Source: Ceratopteris richardii
Taxonomy: Eukaryota > Streptophyta > Polypodiopsida > Polypodiales > Pteridaceae
Reading direction: 5' to 3'
Assembly (NCBI GenBank): GCA_020310875.1
Contig: CM035439.1
Location: 142,360,139 to 142,424,138 of the forward strand
Length of the DNA stretch: 64,000 bases
Shown here: piece by piece, positions 31,211-41,842 of the stretch
How positions within the stretch are numbered: the stretch's first letter is position 1
Layout: every line of letters starts with the position of its first letter
Position numbers and translations under genes: made by a program
Notes under the pieces: generated by a model
What the model was told of the DNA's origin: nothing
The model's input: the letters and a program-made list of their open reading frames with translations, nothing else
The model's database searches: none

Positions 31211-32164
31211 TGTGTACCTAAGTTGTAGAGCCTTAGGGACTTGTGTCAACTGAGACTATACCTCAATCACCCCACAAGTGCATATAATGGTGGATTAATA
31301 CACGTTTAATTATCAATCCATGAAATTATACATATCAAGTGTATGAAGATGTGCACACATGATGATAAGTGAAGTGACAATGCTACAATGCATGTAACTT
31401 AGCTCAGCTATCTCTCCTACTCATTATTCCTTTGAAAATGCATGTCATGATACTTCTTACAGTAGTAAGCACAAATTCAAACTTTTCTCTCAGCTTTGAC
31501 CTCCGAATATGGTCAATAGCCAAATTATTTTTGAAGCTCTTGATGAGATGCATCTAATGATGGTATTTTCAACTGAATCTAACAAACATGCTTCAAGTTA
31601 AGAGCAAAATAGTGAATGTTGGGAAATACCAACACCTACTCAATAGCTCCTCAAGCCTCACACACACACTACAGCTACTCAAGCATGAAGGGAAGGGGTA
31701 GACAACAGTTCCAAACACACCTTTCAAGCAAGAATCACATGCACAAGCTCTAGGAGAAGAAGATACATAGCAAAGAAGAGACAAATTCAAAAATTTCAGC
31801 TTCCGTCCTCACAATGGCAGAAAGTCCTTTACAAAGAGTCATCAAGTGTCTTATATATGTGTGCCCTAAAAGTGGTCCTTTTGCATAAGAGACCTGCACT
31901 TTTATTGAAAAATACTAAATCCCTACTATGTTACAAGGATTGTGTTACAATAATTGGGATTCATGCATCTAGAGGACTCCTCTAGTGCATTTACATGGCT
32001 TCATGAGGTGTTTCATAGAAACTTTGAAGAAGAAAATTTGTGCCCATAATTTGAAAATTTTTGGGGCTCGCTTTTCTGTGTTTCTTTTCTTTGCAACACT
32101 CTCTCCCTCTGTGTCTCTATCATCCCTTGATAGGCTTTGCTTATTGTCTATAGCTTTGTGTTCA
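31211..32164 (-). repeat. Putative LTR of H
   Basis: Sequence starting TGTGTACCTA lies directly beyond the primer-like site, as the minus-strand 5' LTR should. The right boundary is set only by the start of the unrelated K family LTR fragment near 32171. No partner LTR is in the window. Confidence 0.35.
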
Positions 32165-32170
32165 TAGTGG

Positions 32171-32434
32171 GTTCATAAAAGATATGAAAACATGATGAAA
32201 TGAATTAAAGTAGAAATGGAAATGACTTACATGACATGCTCTATGAGCGTAGAGACTCCATGAGGAGAGGATGCACACTCTTGGCAATGGGCTAGAGTGA
32301 ATGAGCTTCTGTGGAGTGAAGGGAGGCCTTGCTTATATGGAGTTTAGGAGAACTCCCTTGCATGTGGGATAAATGAGCTTGCATGAGAATGAAAGTAGAC
32401 TTACGCAAAAGGGTGGAGCATGGAACTCTCAACA
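32171..32434 (-). repeat. 3' LTR of K (partial)
   Basis: AAAGATATGAAAACATGATG through GGAACTCTCAACA matches the I LTRs at 41163-41485 and 43696-44008 and the K 5' LTR. A C-rich run (CCCCCTCC, a polypurine tract on the minus strand) adjoins its right edge, as expected for a minus-strand 3' LTR. Confidence 0.75.
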
Positions 32435-32479
32435 CCCCCTCCATGTGATGAACCTTTTGTTTTTAATATGGCGGACTAG

Positions 32480-32626
32480 TGATATATCGGATCACTTAGT
32501 CCATTTGGTTTTAGGATCTAAGGACATATGGGATCCTTAGACATAGCTTGGAAATATGGCATCCAAGTGTGGGACATATGCAATCCCTTGGTTTTTGGGA
32601 TCTAGGAACATATGGGATCCCTAGAC
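32480..32626. repeat. Short hairpin array in K tail
   Basis: Units have a 6-7 base stem around a 9-base loop close to CATATGGGA. The stem CTAAGGA/TCCTTAG is at 32518-32540. CTTGGA/TCCAAG is at 32547-32567. A looser unit with CTAGGAA/TCCCTAG is at 32602-32624. The stems differ but remain complementary. The longer array in I is the main example. Confidence 0.7.
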
Positions 32627-32963
32627 ATACAAGAGGGTTTACATCATGGGGTAGGTAGTACTTATGGAACCATTTTCCACCTATATTGATGTGTCCTTCA
32701 TTTGATCCATTGATGGGATCTTTGGTAGGGCCCTCCTCTTATTGTTGATGAAGCTTTTGTGTTTTGAGCTTTGTAGCTTTTTCATGTGTAGAGCTTGATC
32801 CTCCTTGCCATATGCTTGAAAAACTATGTATGTGCAAGCCATAGGGAAGGTGTTACCACTTTCTTTTATGTGGTAGTGTCTACTTCCTTTACATGAAGCT
32901 TAAGAAACATATGAAGTTTATAAACCCTTGTACTAAGGATTGATCATTAAACTATGTTGGGGA

Positions 32964-33145
32964 TGTAAGGTTCATGTGACCTTACCCCCATATTCATATA
33001 TATACATCATATATAGAGCATTGCCTCAAAAGAGATTAGTATGTGGGTTTTGAGGCTCCCACACATCAGTGCAAGTCTCTCCTCTTCTTTCTCTCTCCCT
33101 CCATCTCCTCCTTGCTCTTCTTATTCTGCACACCAAAGCCCTTCA
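32964..33145 (+). repeat. 5' LTR of G
   Basis: This 182-bp LTR starts TGTAAGGTTCATGTGACC and ends CCCTTCA, one base before the primer site. It shares the block CCTTACCCCCATATTCATAT with the 3' LTR at 36713. Its pyrimidine run is only about 25 bases and is mixed. Confidence 0.75.
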
Positions 33146-33146
33146 T

Positions 33147-33158
33147 TGGTATCAGAGC
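33147..33158 (+). other. Primer-binding site of G (initiator-Met tRNA)
   Basis: TGGTATCAGAGC is the standard plant copia primer site, complementary to the 3' end of initiator-Met tRNA. Confidence 0.85.
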
Positions 33159-34848
33159 TTGTTGAAGGCATGTGTGCAAAAAGCTTCCATTGAAGCTTAG
33201 GTCACAAGACGTGAAAGTGCAGGTCGGCATCTCTTAACAATAGTTCAATATTTTGGCTATAAATGGATTGATGCATTTTAAAGTTCTGTGTGTAGCTAAC
33301 ACAGAGCACTACACTTCACAGAAAAGTGCAAAACTTAGTTTGGAGTGCTATAGCATCGAAAATTCAAAAAATGTAGACTGATATAGAAGACAAATATATA
33401 ATCATTTGAATAGTAGGTCAGTGTTTTGGCTATAAGTTGAGTTCTACAAATCAAAATGTGATGATTTGACTTGCTATGTGTACCTTGAAATAGCCTCTAC
33501 ATCTTTATAGAAGAAGATAGATCCAAATTTGGAGTGAAAGGTCATCAAAACTACAAAATATAGAGTAGTAGTGTTGCAAGTGAAGGTGAAATTGACAACT
33601 GATATTTGTTTTGTGCATATCTTGAGCTATACACCTCCGATTGAGGTGTTCTTTATCTCATTACATAGCCAAGAATAAATTCTTGAAGTTTGATGAAGAT
33701 AAAAAAAATTCAGATTCAGAGGTTATCACCTCTAAAACAACAAAACACAAAGCAGCATATTTTCACCAAAACAACCCTAGTTGCTTTTGGAGTTTCATTT
33801 TGGTTTGGAACTTCTTTGAGAGAGATTTTTTGCTCTGCAAGCTCTTATTTTCATAGCTTCAAGGCATTGTACATGTATGATCACTATGGTAGCTCCTCCA
33901 TATGAGAGTAGATCATGATCTTGTCACGTGTTTGGCATGTAAGATGACATTGTGGTATACTCTTTTTTGAGGTTTATGTCATCATGAGTTCGATCATGGA
34001 TGTATAGTGGCATTGTGGTCTATATCTTGCTTATGTCACTTGGTTATGGATTTAGTTACCGATTGCACATAATTCTTTGAGAGTTGATTGTGGATCTTGG
34101 TTGGTACTTGTATCTTTGTTTTCTTTGCAGGCACATGATCTAGATTGGAGCATCAGTTACACATTCGTTTGTCACCGTTATTAGCATTTAGTCATTGATT
34201 GATATGTATTTTCCCGTGTGATTCTTGGCATATGTGGATGATGATTCCCACATGGTTTATTTGGTTCGGAGTCCATTTTACAGAGGTGATGCTGCCAAAC
34301 TTTCGATAGCTTTTATGCTAGAGAGCTCTAGTGAATCTTCAAGCTTGTGTTCAGATCATTATTTATCTCCATTCACTTGGACTTGGTCACAGGTTATTTG
34401 TGACAGGTTGGACCATCTTACAGGATTCATTCTTGAGTGGGAGGTGCATCCCCATTGTATTGGCATATATTGCTATGAGTTTATGGGCATATGTATTTGC
34501 CATTATCCTTGATTGGATGAGTGACAGGTGGTGACAAATTACTCATTGTTCTTTTGATATTGGTTATCTTGTTTGATTGCCAGTTTACAGGGGATACTCT
34601 ATTGATATTTTCCTAGGATTCTTTCACATCTACTTGGTCACTTTGGAGATTTGGTGAGCAGGCTTATGCTCATGGTTTTATGTGCATGGTAGATGCATGG
34701 TTATGTGACAGGTGTTTCACATGGTTTTCTTCTCCATCCAGACATTTATGATGTGAGTTATGCATATGGATATGCAAGTGTGATCCTATTGAGGATAGAG
34801 TATTCTTTCTAGTCTCTTGTTATATTTATAGTCTCTTGGATTGCCAAC

Positions 34849-35190
34849 ATGGTCTCTTCTCGGTTTGATGGCACTGACTTTCTAAGATGGAAAGCTCAGA
34901 TGTGGCATACATTGGTTCATGCAGGGTTACACATGTATGTGCATAGAGATGCACAAAGACCTCATGACATGCCCGACCATGTATGGATGGATATGGATGC
35001 ATTGGCCAGCTCCACTATCCGATTACAGCTTGTGGATCTATATATGAGTCTGTGATATATGAGGAGACGAGTAGTGCATTATGGCAGAGACTACATGATA
35101 TGTATGCAAGTCCATTGACTCATGTGAGACATAGATCACATCAACAACTTCGATGTTGGTATTATGAGCATGAGGGCCATATTTGCTGAT
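34849..35190 (+). pseudogene. gag-like region of G
   Basis: The sequence encodes MVSSRFDGTDFLRWKAQMWH, HVWMDMDALASSTIRLQL and, further on, SALWQRLHDMYASPLTHV. This is the copia gag (UBN2-type) pattern of a Trp-Lys core, then an ALASSTIRL helix, then ALWxxLxxMY. It ends near a Cys/His cluster (CWYYEHEGHIC) that may be a worn zinc knuckle. It is broken at least once. Confidence 0.6.
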
Positions 35191-35249
35191 GTTGCTTTAG
35201 GCCGATGCGACGATGACATCAGAGATATGCACGTGATGCAGGTTAGGTA

Positions 35250-36089
35250 GTGATTTTAGGAGAGACTATGGAAGTTGATTATGCTAGTGATGGTGATATC
35301 ACTTTCTCCTATGGTTCATCTCAGGATTCCTCTTTTTCATTGGATAGCACACATATGGCTTGGTTGCTTGATGCATTAGCCACTTTTCATGTTACTCCAT
35401 ATCATGAGTGGTTTTGTCGATTCTCACATGAGAGTCATGGATGTGTGCACATGCCTGATGGTATGACATATGACATTGAGGGTGTAGGAGATGTATGTCT
35501 TATGCTACCTAGTGGAGCATCACTTATACTCAGACATGTACGCTATGTGTCATCATTCCATATGAGCTTGATTTTAGTTAGCCAGTTACAAGAGAGCAGA
35601 TGTTATGCATTTCTTCATGAGCATTATTTTCAGTTGCAGTTGGGACAGCTTATGCTTGTCAGAGGTGTCAGGATTGGGCACAGATACCCACTGCAAATAC
35701 TTCATGTGAGAGACAGTCTCGTCTCAGTGGGAGTTCAGCCTTATGTGCGATGTGAGACTCTTCATGTCTCATTTTGTCGACCTACAGATAGGTCTATTGA
35801 CATTCATGATCCACATGTATGGCAAGATTCAGATGCTCAAATGAATGCACATGCAGAGCATACTTTAGATGCTCATGATGCTTATATAGAGCATGATTTT
35901 GTTGATCATATAGATGCTCATATGGAGCACACTTTGGATGATCATTTGGATGCTTTAGAGCATGATGTGGATGATCATGTAGAGCATTGTGATGATACTC
36001 GGTTAGAGTTTGATCAGCAGTTTGATCTTGGTGTTAATGTTGTGCAGTTAGCTCATATGGAGCATGATCATACACTTCGTGTGGTATAG
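35250..36089 (+). CDS. Protease/pre-integrase-like ORF of G with His-Asp repeats
   Basis: In this 279-residue ORF, residues of about 30-150 resemble the copia protease and GAG-pre-integrase region: AWLLDALATFHVTP (where the family has WxLDSGA-HMTP), then VCLMLPSGASLILRHVRYVS, LISV-like LILVSQLQES and RYPLQILHV. Residues of about 195-255 are a His-Asp-Glu repeat (HAEHTLDAHDAYIEHD and variants) not typical of copia proteins. The remaining copia domains are absent. Whether it ever worked as a protease is unclear. Confidence 0.5.
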   Translation: MILGETMEVDYASDGDITFSYGSSQDSSFSLDSTHMAWLLDALATFHVTPYHEWFCRFSHESHGCVHMPDGMTYDIEGVGDVCLMLPSGASLILRHVRYVSSFHMSLILVSQLQESRCYAFLHEHYFQLQLGQLMLVRGVRIGHRYPLQILHVRDSLVSVGVQPYVRCETLHVSFCRPTDRSIDIHDPHVWQDSDAQMNAHAEHTLDAHDAYIEHDFVDHIDAHMEHTLDDHLDALEHDVDDHVEHCDDTRLEFDQQFDLGVNVVQLAHMEHDHTLRVV

Positions 36090-36251
36090 AAGGATAGCTC
36101 TTATGATACAGAGTGTATGCTAGAGCATCCTAGCTCTCATGATGCACAGCTACACACATCCTTGGTTGAGAGGATGAGTGATTTAGATGTTGACGAGTTA
36201 GCGATCATGCAGTCATTCTTGGATTCGCTCATGTGAGATGTTGGCACAGAT

Positions 36252-36596
36252 ATGTCAGGACATATTGTCCTTGATGATGGTGCTTTGGATGCCTTGGATA
36301 CAAGCATGGCTGACATACTTAGGTTAGCCAGGATAGCACATGTTTTGTCAGCATTCGCGAGTCTGATGTACGAGTTGTTATGCTCGAGACCAGACATTGC
36401 AATTGCTATTGGAGCATTTGCACTTGGAGTTGTCAGTTGTTCGATGATTGACATAGGCATAGAGCGAGTGGGAGCTTTGTGGGAACTTCATCAGTTCTTG
36501 TATCAGTTAGATGTGAGCTCGACTCTTATCGATATGAGTCTAGAGCAGTTTGAAGTGCATGGATACACCTTGTTTGAGGCAATTGGTGTAGGCTGA
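36252..36596 (+). other. Unrecognised open frame at the 3' end of G
   Basis: A 114-residue frame (MSGHIVLDDGALDALDTSMA) with a hydrophobic middle (IAIAIGAFALGVVS) lies between the His-Asp ORF and the 3' LTR. I recognise no family. It may be the continuing tail of G's coding region or chance. Confidence 0.2.
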
Positions 36597-36712
36597 TCAG
36601 TATGGGTTGAGATCTAAACTCTTTCTGTACATTATTGTATAGTCCTACATCATTCTTTGTATATTTTTCCACTTACGATCACATTGACCCTTAAATGGGA
36701 GATTGCAGGGGA

Positions 36713-37006
<294 letters not shown>

Positions 37007-38075
37007 TGCCATAGAGATAAACAAAAATTCATGTGTATGTATTACATGGAGATATGCATGTCCACCTTAGATAGTTTTCTACCGAATAATGCTATCATGT
37101 GCATATATTCAACTTTATCTCTGTCCTATTTTCATGCCCATGTGAGATGTCCACAAAGTTGGTGGAGTTTCCAAAGTTCAAATGACCAACCATGTGAGTT
37201 GTGGGCCTCATTCCTTGCTCTTTCGATACCAAATGCAAAAGCATGGAAGCATAAAATAAGAAGATTTTAAAATCTTGCGCTTGTGGCATCATCACTTACG
37301 TAAGGGACAAGGTGATTCAAACATTTTTCTCCATTGGGTCAGAAAATAAAATGCGAGTCACAATTGAAACTTGACATAGCCAATGAGAGATTTCTAGATG
37401 ACATCACAGTGTGCATCATTCCTTGTTACCTACGACTCACAGCTGGAGTCCCAACATCACCATCATCAATTAGTGTTTTCAAGTCCATCAAATCTTTACC
37501 ATCAACAGTGCAACCCACGAATAGATAGGTACCAAGGATGTCTCTCACAATGCCGAAGAGTTTCTTTGCCATCAAGCGGAGTTACATCATGCACACAATC
37601 GAATATTATCATTGCAAGAGCTTCCATGTGTGCTTCTTCGTAGTGGGTTGCACCCCTGTTGTGTACTACGCAAAGGTCTTTAGAGGCAGACCATACCTCA
37701 GGAGTAAAGATAGGACAATATCCATCTATGTTCGCTCCATACTTCTAGATGAAGAGATATATCATCAGAAGACTCAATCTCTGTAGCTTTGGCTTGTGCA
37801 TTTCTTCTCTTTCTCTCTCTCCAGAGGATCATGATTATTCATGGAACATAGTGCTTATTAATTGAATATCGTGTTGAGAAGCACTTGTGATTACAAATGG
37901 TAGTGCTGAAAAGCACTTTATTATGATGAAAAGAAAAAGGAAAGAAATTCAATAATACAAAACCTATGAGCTAGTGATGAAACATTAGATAATGATAACA
38001 TGAGGGAGGGACTAACGAAACAATGCATCTATGCTATTGATAATGAATAACGATGGATTAAAAAAATGAATCTAC
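37007..38075 (-). other. Leader-side internal region of K
   Basis: This part resumes K after G. The stretch from about 37760 to 38075 matches I at about 43350-43683, including ATCATCAGAAGACTC and GAAACATTAGAT-ATGATAACATGA. The stretch of about 37300-37750 has no clear counterpart in I. No retroelement protein is recognised. Confidence 0.6.
37426..37572 (-). other. Small unexplained ORF in K, possible captured fragment
   Basis: On the minus strand, the sense strand of K, an ATG-started frame of 48 codons reads [20 protein letters not shown], then [20 protein letters not shown]. It ends TPAVSRR at a stop that overlaps an AG|GTAACA sequence resembling a splice donor. The composition is protein-like and the segment lacks a counterpart in I. 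I do not recognise the family. It could be a captured host exon or chance. Confidence 0.2.
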
Positions 38076-38087
38076 GCTCTGATACCA
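38076..38087 (-). other. Primer-binding site of K
   Basis: GCTCTGATACCA on the + strand is TGGTATCAGAGC on the minus strand, the initiator-Met primer site. It directly abuts the LTR start at 38088 and so sets the strand of K. Confidence 0.85.
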
Positions 38088-38416
38088 TGTTAAATGACAA
38101 AGCAATTACTCCTAATCTACTAGTAATTATACAATAAATAAACTATGGAGGAAGAAATAAAAGATATGAAAACATGATCAAATGAATTAAAGTAGAAATG
38201 GAAATGACTTACATGAGATGATCTATGAGCATGGAGACTCCATGAGGAGAGGATACACACTCTTGGCAATGGGCTAGAGTGAATGAGCTTCTGTGGAGTG
38301 AAGGGAGGCCTTGCTTATATGGAGTTTTGGAGAATTCCCTTGCATGTGGGATAAATGAGCTTGCATGAGAATGAAAGTAGACTTGGGCAAAAGGGTGGAG
38401 CATGGAACTCTCAATA
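38088..38416 (-). repeat. 5' LTR of K
   Basis: TGTTAAATGA through CTCTCAATA is about 329 bp and is similar throughout to the I LTRs. On the minus strand it lies just upstream of the primer site. Confidence 0.8.
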
Positions 38417-40390
38417 GACATCATCTTTGTAGTTGACCACCGCCAACACCCAATAGTTGAGGAAGCCTTCTGGACTTTCAGAGAATTTGTTACCTTATCC
38501 GAGCCTCAGTCCTATGCTTGCGTCTTCCCGTTGGTATTCTTTACATTCATACCTGAGAGTGGCTATATTATCGTTGATGCATGTATAACTCTTTTCCACT
38601 ACATGCACCTAGTGGCCAAGAATGTGACTATCTTAGTCACCCTTTTCTGCTTTTCAGCCTCTACCTCTTTCTAACTTTTGGCCTTTAAATAAATTCTTTA
38701 TTCACACACTTCGGGGCCCTGTTGTATCGCTCAAGCTTGTTACTTTCTTTCCATTGCATGCACCATTTGGTAAGTACTACATCTGTTTTCTGTCTGGTTG
38801 ATGTTTCAAAGGTCCTGTGTTTAATCTTTGTTTACACACTTTGGGACCTCCTTCTCTCGTGTTGAAGCCTGATGCATGCCCCTATGGGGCTTTGGGCAAA
38901 GGGTGAGTTACTTTTATTGATCAATTTTTCTTTTTGATTTTCTTCTTCTTCGTTTCTTGCTTGATTCTCCTTCCACACTGGCCAAACTTCCTTTTAAAAA
39001 AAAGATCCAACACCTTGTTTCAAACAAGGTCATTGCACCTTAAGGTGCATTGCCAACAAAATTTCATCACTATCTCAAATTTTCATAAAATCTGGTGAGC
39101 ATTCAAGATCAAATATTTTTATCTCATTTTGAGTTACAATTGGGCCCATTTTTGCCTTATTTTTCACTATCACAAATGGTACACAAACAATCTCAACCTT
39201 TTGTGTATATATTTGTTTGAGTTTTGACTAACTAATATGGGTGCCCCAATGTTTTTTATAAGTGAAATGGATTTTTTTAGGATACATATATTCAATTTCT
39301 CCATGAAAAAAATTCATAGAACAAGGTAGATTCATCATGCATATTTGATAAAATTGATGTATTATTTGTGTAAGTTATTGAGGATAATTTGGATCATTTC
39401 AGCTAGGCGTATACGATGCACCATGTATTAGTACCAAAGGGCTTATGTAACATTGGGTAGAATTTCGAAATACATACTATTGAACCTATAAGTACCACAA
39501 ATGTATCTTGATGTAGGTGCTATCAAAGGTTTTATAAATATTAATTTTGGTATGGTTCTTTTTTCAATTATCAAGTGTAGATTATCACTCCAAGAAACTA
39601 TAGGATGACTTTGATGGGATGGAAAAGATGCACAAGCACGTATTTTCTTGCTTCGTTTGTCAAGTATGCCATTATGCCACACTATTGCTCATTTAAAATA
39701 GCTAAGGATGCTTGAAACACTCTTGCCACACTACACTTATAGCAAGAACTTGTAGATAGTACATGCATAAAAGAAAAAATTGAAAGTGTAATCATAAAGA
39801 AAGAATGTAAGAATAGTTTTGAGATGTCCATGCTCTAAAATGTTGTCTAAACTTGCTTTGTTCTCTTTTTGTTACCAAAGTCACAAATGCAAGAAGATTT
39901 TCCGTCTACGCCATATACATTTCATTTCTCTTATGCTCATTTCACTCTACTCATTAGCGAGGTTTTCCACGCTTTCTTCCATCATGTTTTAGTTCCTTTT
40001 GGTTTCTTCATCATTAGCTAGGCTGCTTTGTGGTTGATAGTAGAATATGATTTCTTTCTTCATTTCAATATTGCATAAGATCATAGGTATTTTCTTGGGT
40101 ATCGTTTCCTTTTGTTCTCATATTCGTGATCATTGACATAGATCCAATTCTTCTTAATCCCTCCCTCCATCTCGTATATCATCTTTATGATAAAAGTTCT
40201 TTTATTCACTATTTCCCTTTTTCTTATCAAGCATGATTTTCATCAGTTTTTTCTTTTCATAATCACATTTGTTATATGTTAGAATGTCACATCATTATAT
40301 TGCATCTTAGATATTTCCACTTATAGAATGTGCTTTTAAGCACTAGACCATAGAACAAAAAGTGATTATAAGCACCTAGAATCCATTTTC
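38417..40390. other. Unassigned AT-rich stretch
   Basis: I see no convincing gene, LTR pair or repeat in these 2 kb. A 90-residue frame at 38402-38674 has hydrophobic runs but starts inside the K LTR and matches nothing I recognise. Two similar phrases, TTCACACACTTCGGGGCCC (38700) and TTACACACTTTGGGACCTCC (38833), hint at an old local duplication. Confidence 0.6.
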
Positions 40391-41162
40391 ATGCATCACA
40401 ATGGAGCTTGGGCTATGGCTATGCAAGGAAGAACATGTGTTGAAGCGTACTTCCGCAGACCTCGGACTCCAACAATCAAGTGTGTTGGAGATATCAAATT
40501 TGCAAGAAGACAAAAAGCCAATGGCTTATCGAAGCTACTTCGTGTCCCTATTCTCGCTAAAAACCTTATTTGTGTAGGACAAATGGTGGAAAAAGGCTAC
40601 CGCATAAAGTTCAACTAGAAAAGGTGTTTCATTGAGGATCCAAAAGAGGATACAAACTCATAGAAATAGGAAGAAGAGAGGAAAGAACGTTTACAATGGA
40701 CATGACACAAACAAATAACAAAAGTATGTTCATATCAAGCAGAGATATAAGTGAACTGAAGATATAGATTTATGGCACAAACGCATATGACATGTCAATA
40801 TACAAAAACTGAAGGATATGGTAAAAAAGAAAGTGGTAAGAGATCTCCCTCACTTACATCAAGCTCATTAAATAAAGTATGTGCATTTTCTCAAAAACGG
40901 AAACAAACAAGAACTTCATTCAAAATTAGCAGTTACATAGCACCAAATCTGTTTGATTCGGTACATATGGATGTTTGGGGACATACCAAAGATGCAAGCC
41001 TTGGAGCGAGCATGCATTATGTGACATTTATTGATAATCACGCAAGAAAAGTATGGCTTTATTGTATTAAACACAAATCATATGTATTTTCTATGTGTAG
41101 ACTATTCAAAGCTCGAGTTGAAAAAGAGATAGGGAGCAGCATAAGACCTCTAAGGTCAGATG
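40391..41162 (+). mobile_element. Ty1/copia remnant J, left part
   Basis: The translation shows the end of a protease/pre-integrase region (SKLLRVPILAKNLICVGQMV) and the start of an integrase core (VHMDVWGHTKDASLGASMHY; VTFIDNHARKVWLYCIKHKS; SSIRPLRSD). The motifs resemble element D. It stops at the insertion of element I and resumes at 44009. It is heavily broken. Confidence 0.7.
41158..41162 (+). repeat. Target-site duplication of I, left copy
   Basis: AGATG precedes the LTR at 41163 and recurs at 44009-44013 directly after the other LTR. Confidence 0.7.
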
Positions 41163-41485
41163 TGTTGAAATGAAAAGACAATACCCTACTCTACAATTAA
41201 TCACAAAACAAACTAACTATGGAGGAAGGAACAAAAGATATGAAAACATGATGACTAAATTAAAATGGAAAGAACTTACAAATGATGCTCTATGAGCATG
41301 GAGACTCCATGAGGAGAGGAGGCACACTTTGGCAATGCGCTAGAGTGAATGAGCTTGTGGGGAGTGAAGGGAGGCCTTGCTTATATGGAGGAGTTTGGGA
41401 GAATTCCCTTGCATGTGGGATAAATGCACTTGCATCTCAATGATTCTAGCTTTGGAAAAAAGGGTGGAGCATGGAACTTTCAACC
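41163..41485 (-). repeat. 3' LTR of I
   Basis: It starts TGTTGAAATGAAAAGAC and ends CTTTCAACC beside CCCCCCTCC, which is a polypurine tract on the minus strand. It matches the LTR at 43696-44008. Confidence 0.85.
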
Positions 41486-41525
41486 CCCCCTCCATGTGAT
41501 GACCCTTTTGTTTTTAATGTGGGGG

Positions 41526-41842
41526 CTAGTGACATATGGGATCACTTAGTCCATTTGGTTTTTTTAGGATCTAAGGACATATGTAATCCTTAGACATAAC
41601 TTGGACATATGGGATCCAAGTTTGGGACATATGGCATCCCTTGGTTTTCATGGACATGTGGCATCCATGTGTAGGACATATGGCATCCCTTGGTTTTTAG
41701 TTCCATGGACATAGGGGATCCATGGTGGGTGGGACATATGGCATCTCAGGGATCTTGGGACATATGGGATCCCAAGACATATACTTGGACATTTGGGATC
41801 CAAGTGGTTTTTGGGATCTAAAGACTTATGGGATCCCTAGAC
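41526..41842. repeat. Tandem array of covarying short hairpins (element I tail)
   Basis: About ten units share a 9-base loop near CATATGGGA, flanked by stems that differ between units but are complementary within each. Perfect 7-base stems are CTAAGGA/TCCTTAG (41571-41593), ACTTGGA/TCCAAGT (41599-41621), CCATGGA/TCCATGG (41703-41725), CTTGGGA/TCCCAAG (41754-41776) and ACTTGGA/TCCAAGT (41783-41805). CATGGA/TCCATG (41649-41669) has a 6-base stem. Other units, near 41526, 41622, 41673 and 41818, pair less well. Each good unit is 21-23 bases, with CATATG and GGATCC-type palindromes inside. Confidence 0.85.

Larger units (their letters stand above)
29230..32164 (-). mobile_element. Decayed minus-strand LTR element H (gypsy-like leader and gag)
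   Basis: Read on the minus strand, a primer-site-like sequence at 31187-31204 is followed by a leader with a GATAC-rich tract, then coding-like sequence from 29937 down to 29230. That sequence starts MNLRCGRVLGTRRSI, a pattern seen at the start of plant gypsy gag. The rest of the element is missing, ending where copia C2 sits. The putative LTR runs from about 31211 to about 32164, where the K family LTR fragment begins. The element is heavily broken and probably the oldest in this part of the window. Family assignment is inference. Confidence 0.45.

Noticed and set aside
37217-37236. GCTCTTTCGATACCA, resembling a minus-strand initiator-Met primer site
   Set aside because: It has an extra internal run and no LTR beside it. 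The true K primer site is at 38076-38087.
38402-38674. 90-residue hydrophobic frame
   Set aside because: It begins inside the K LTR, resembles no family and lies in plain AT-rich sequence.
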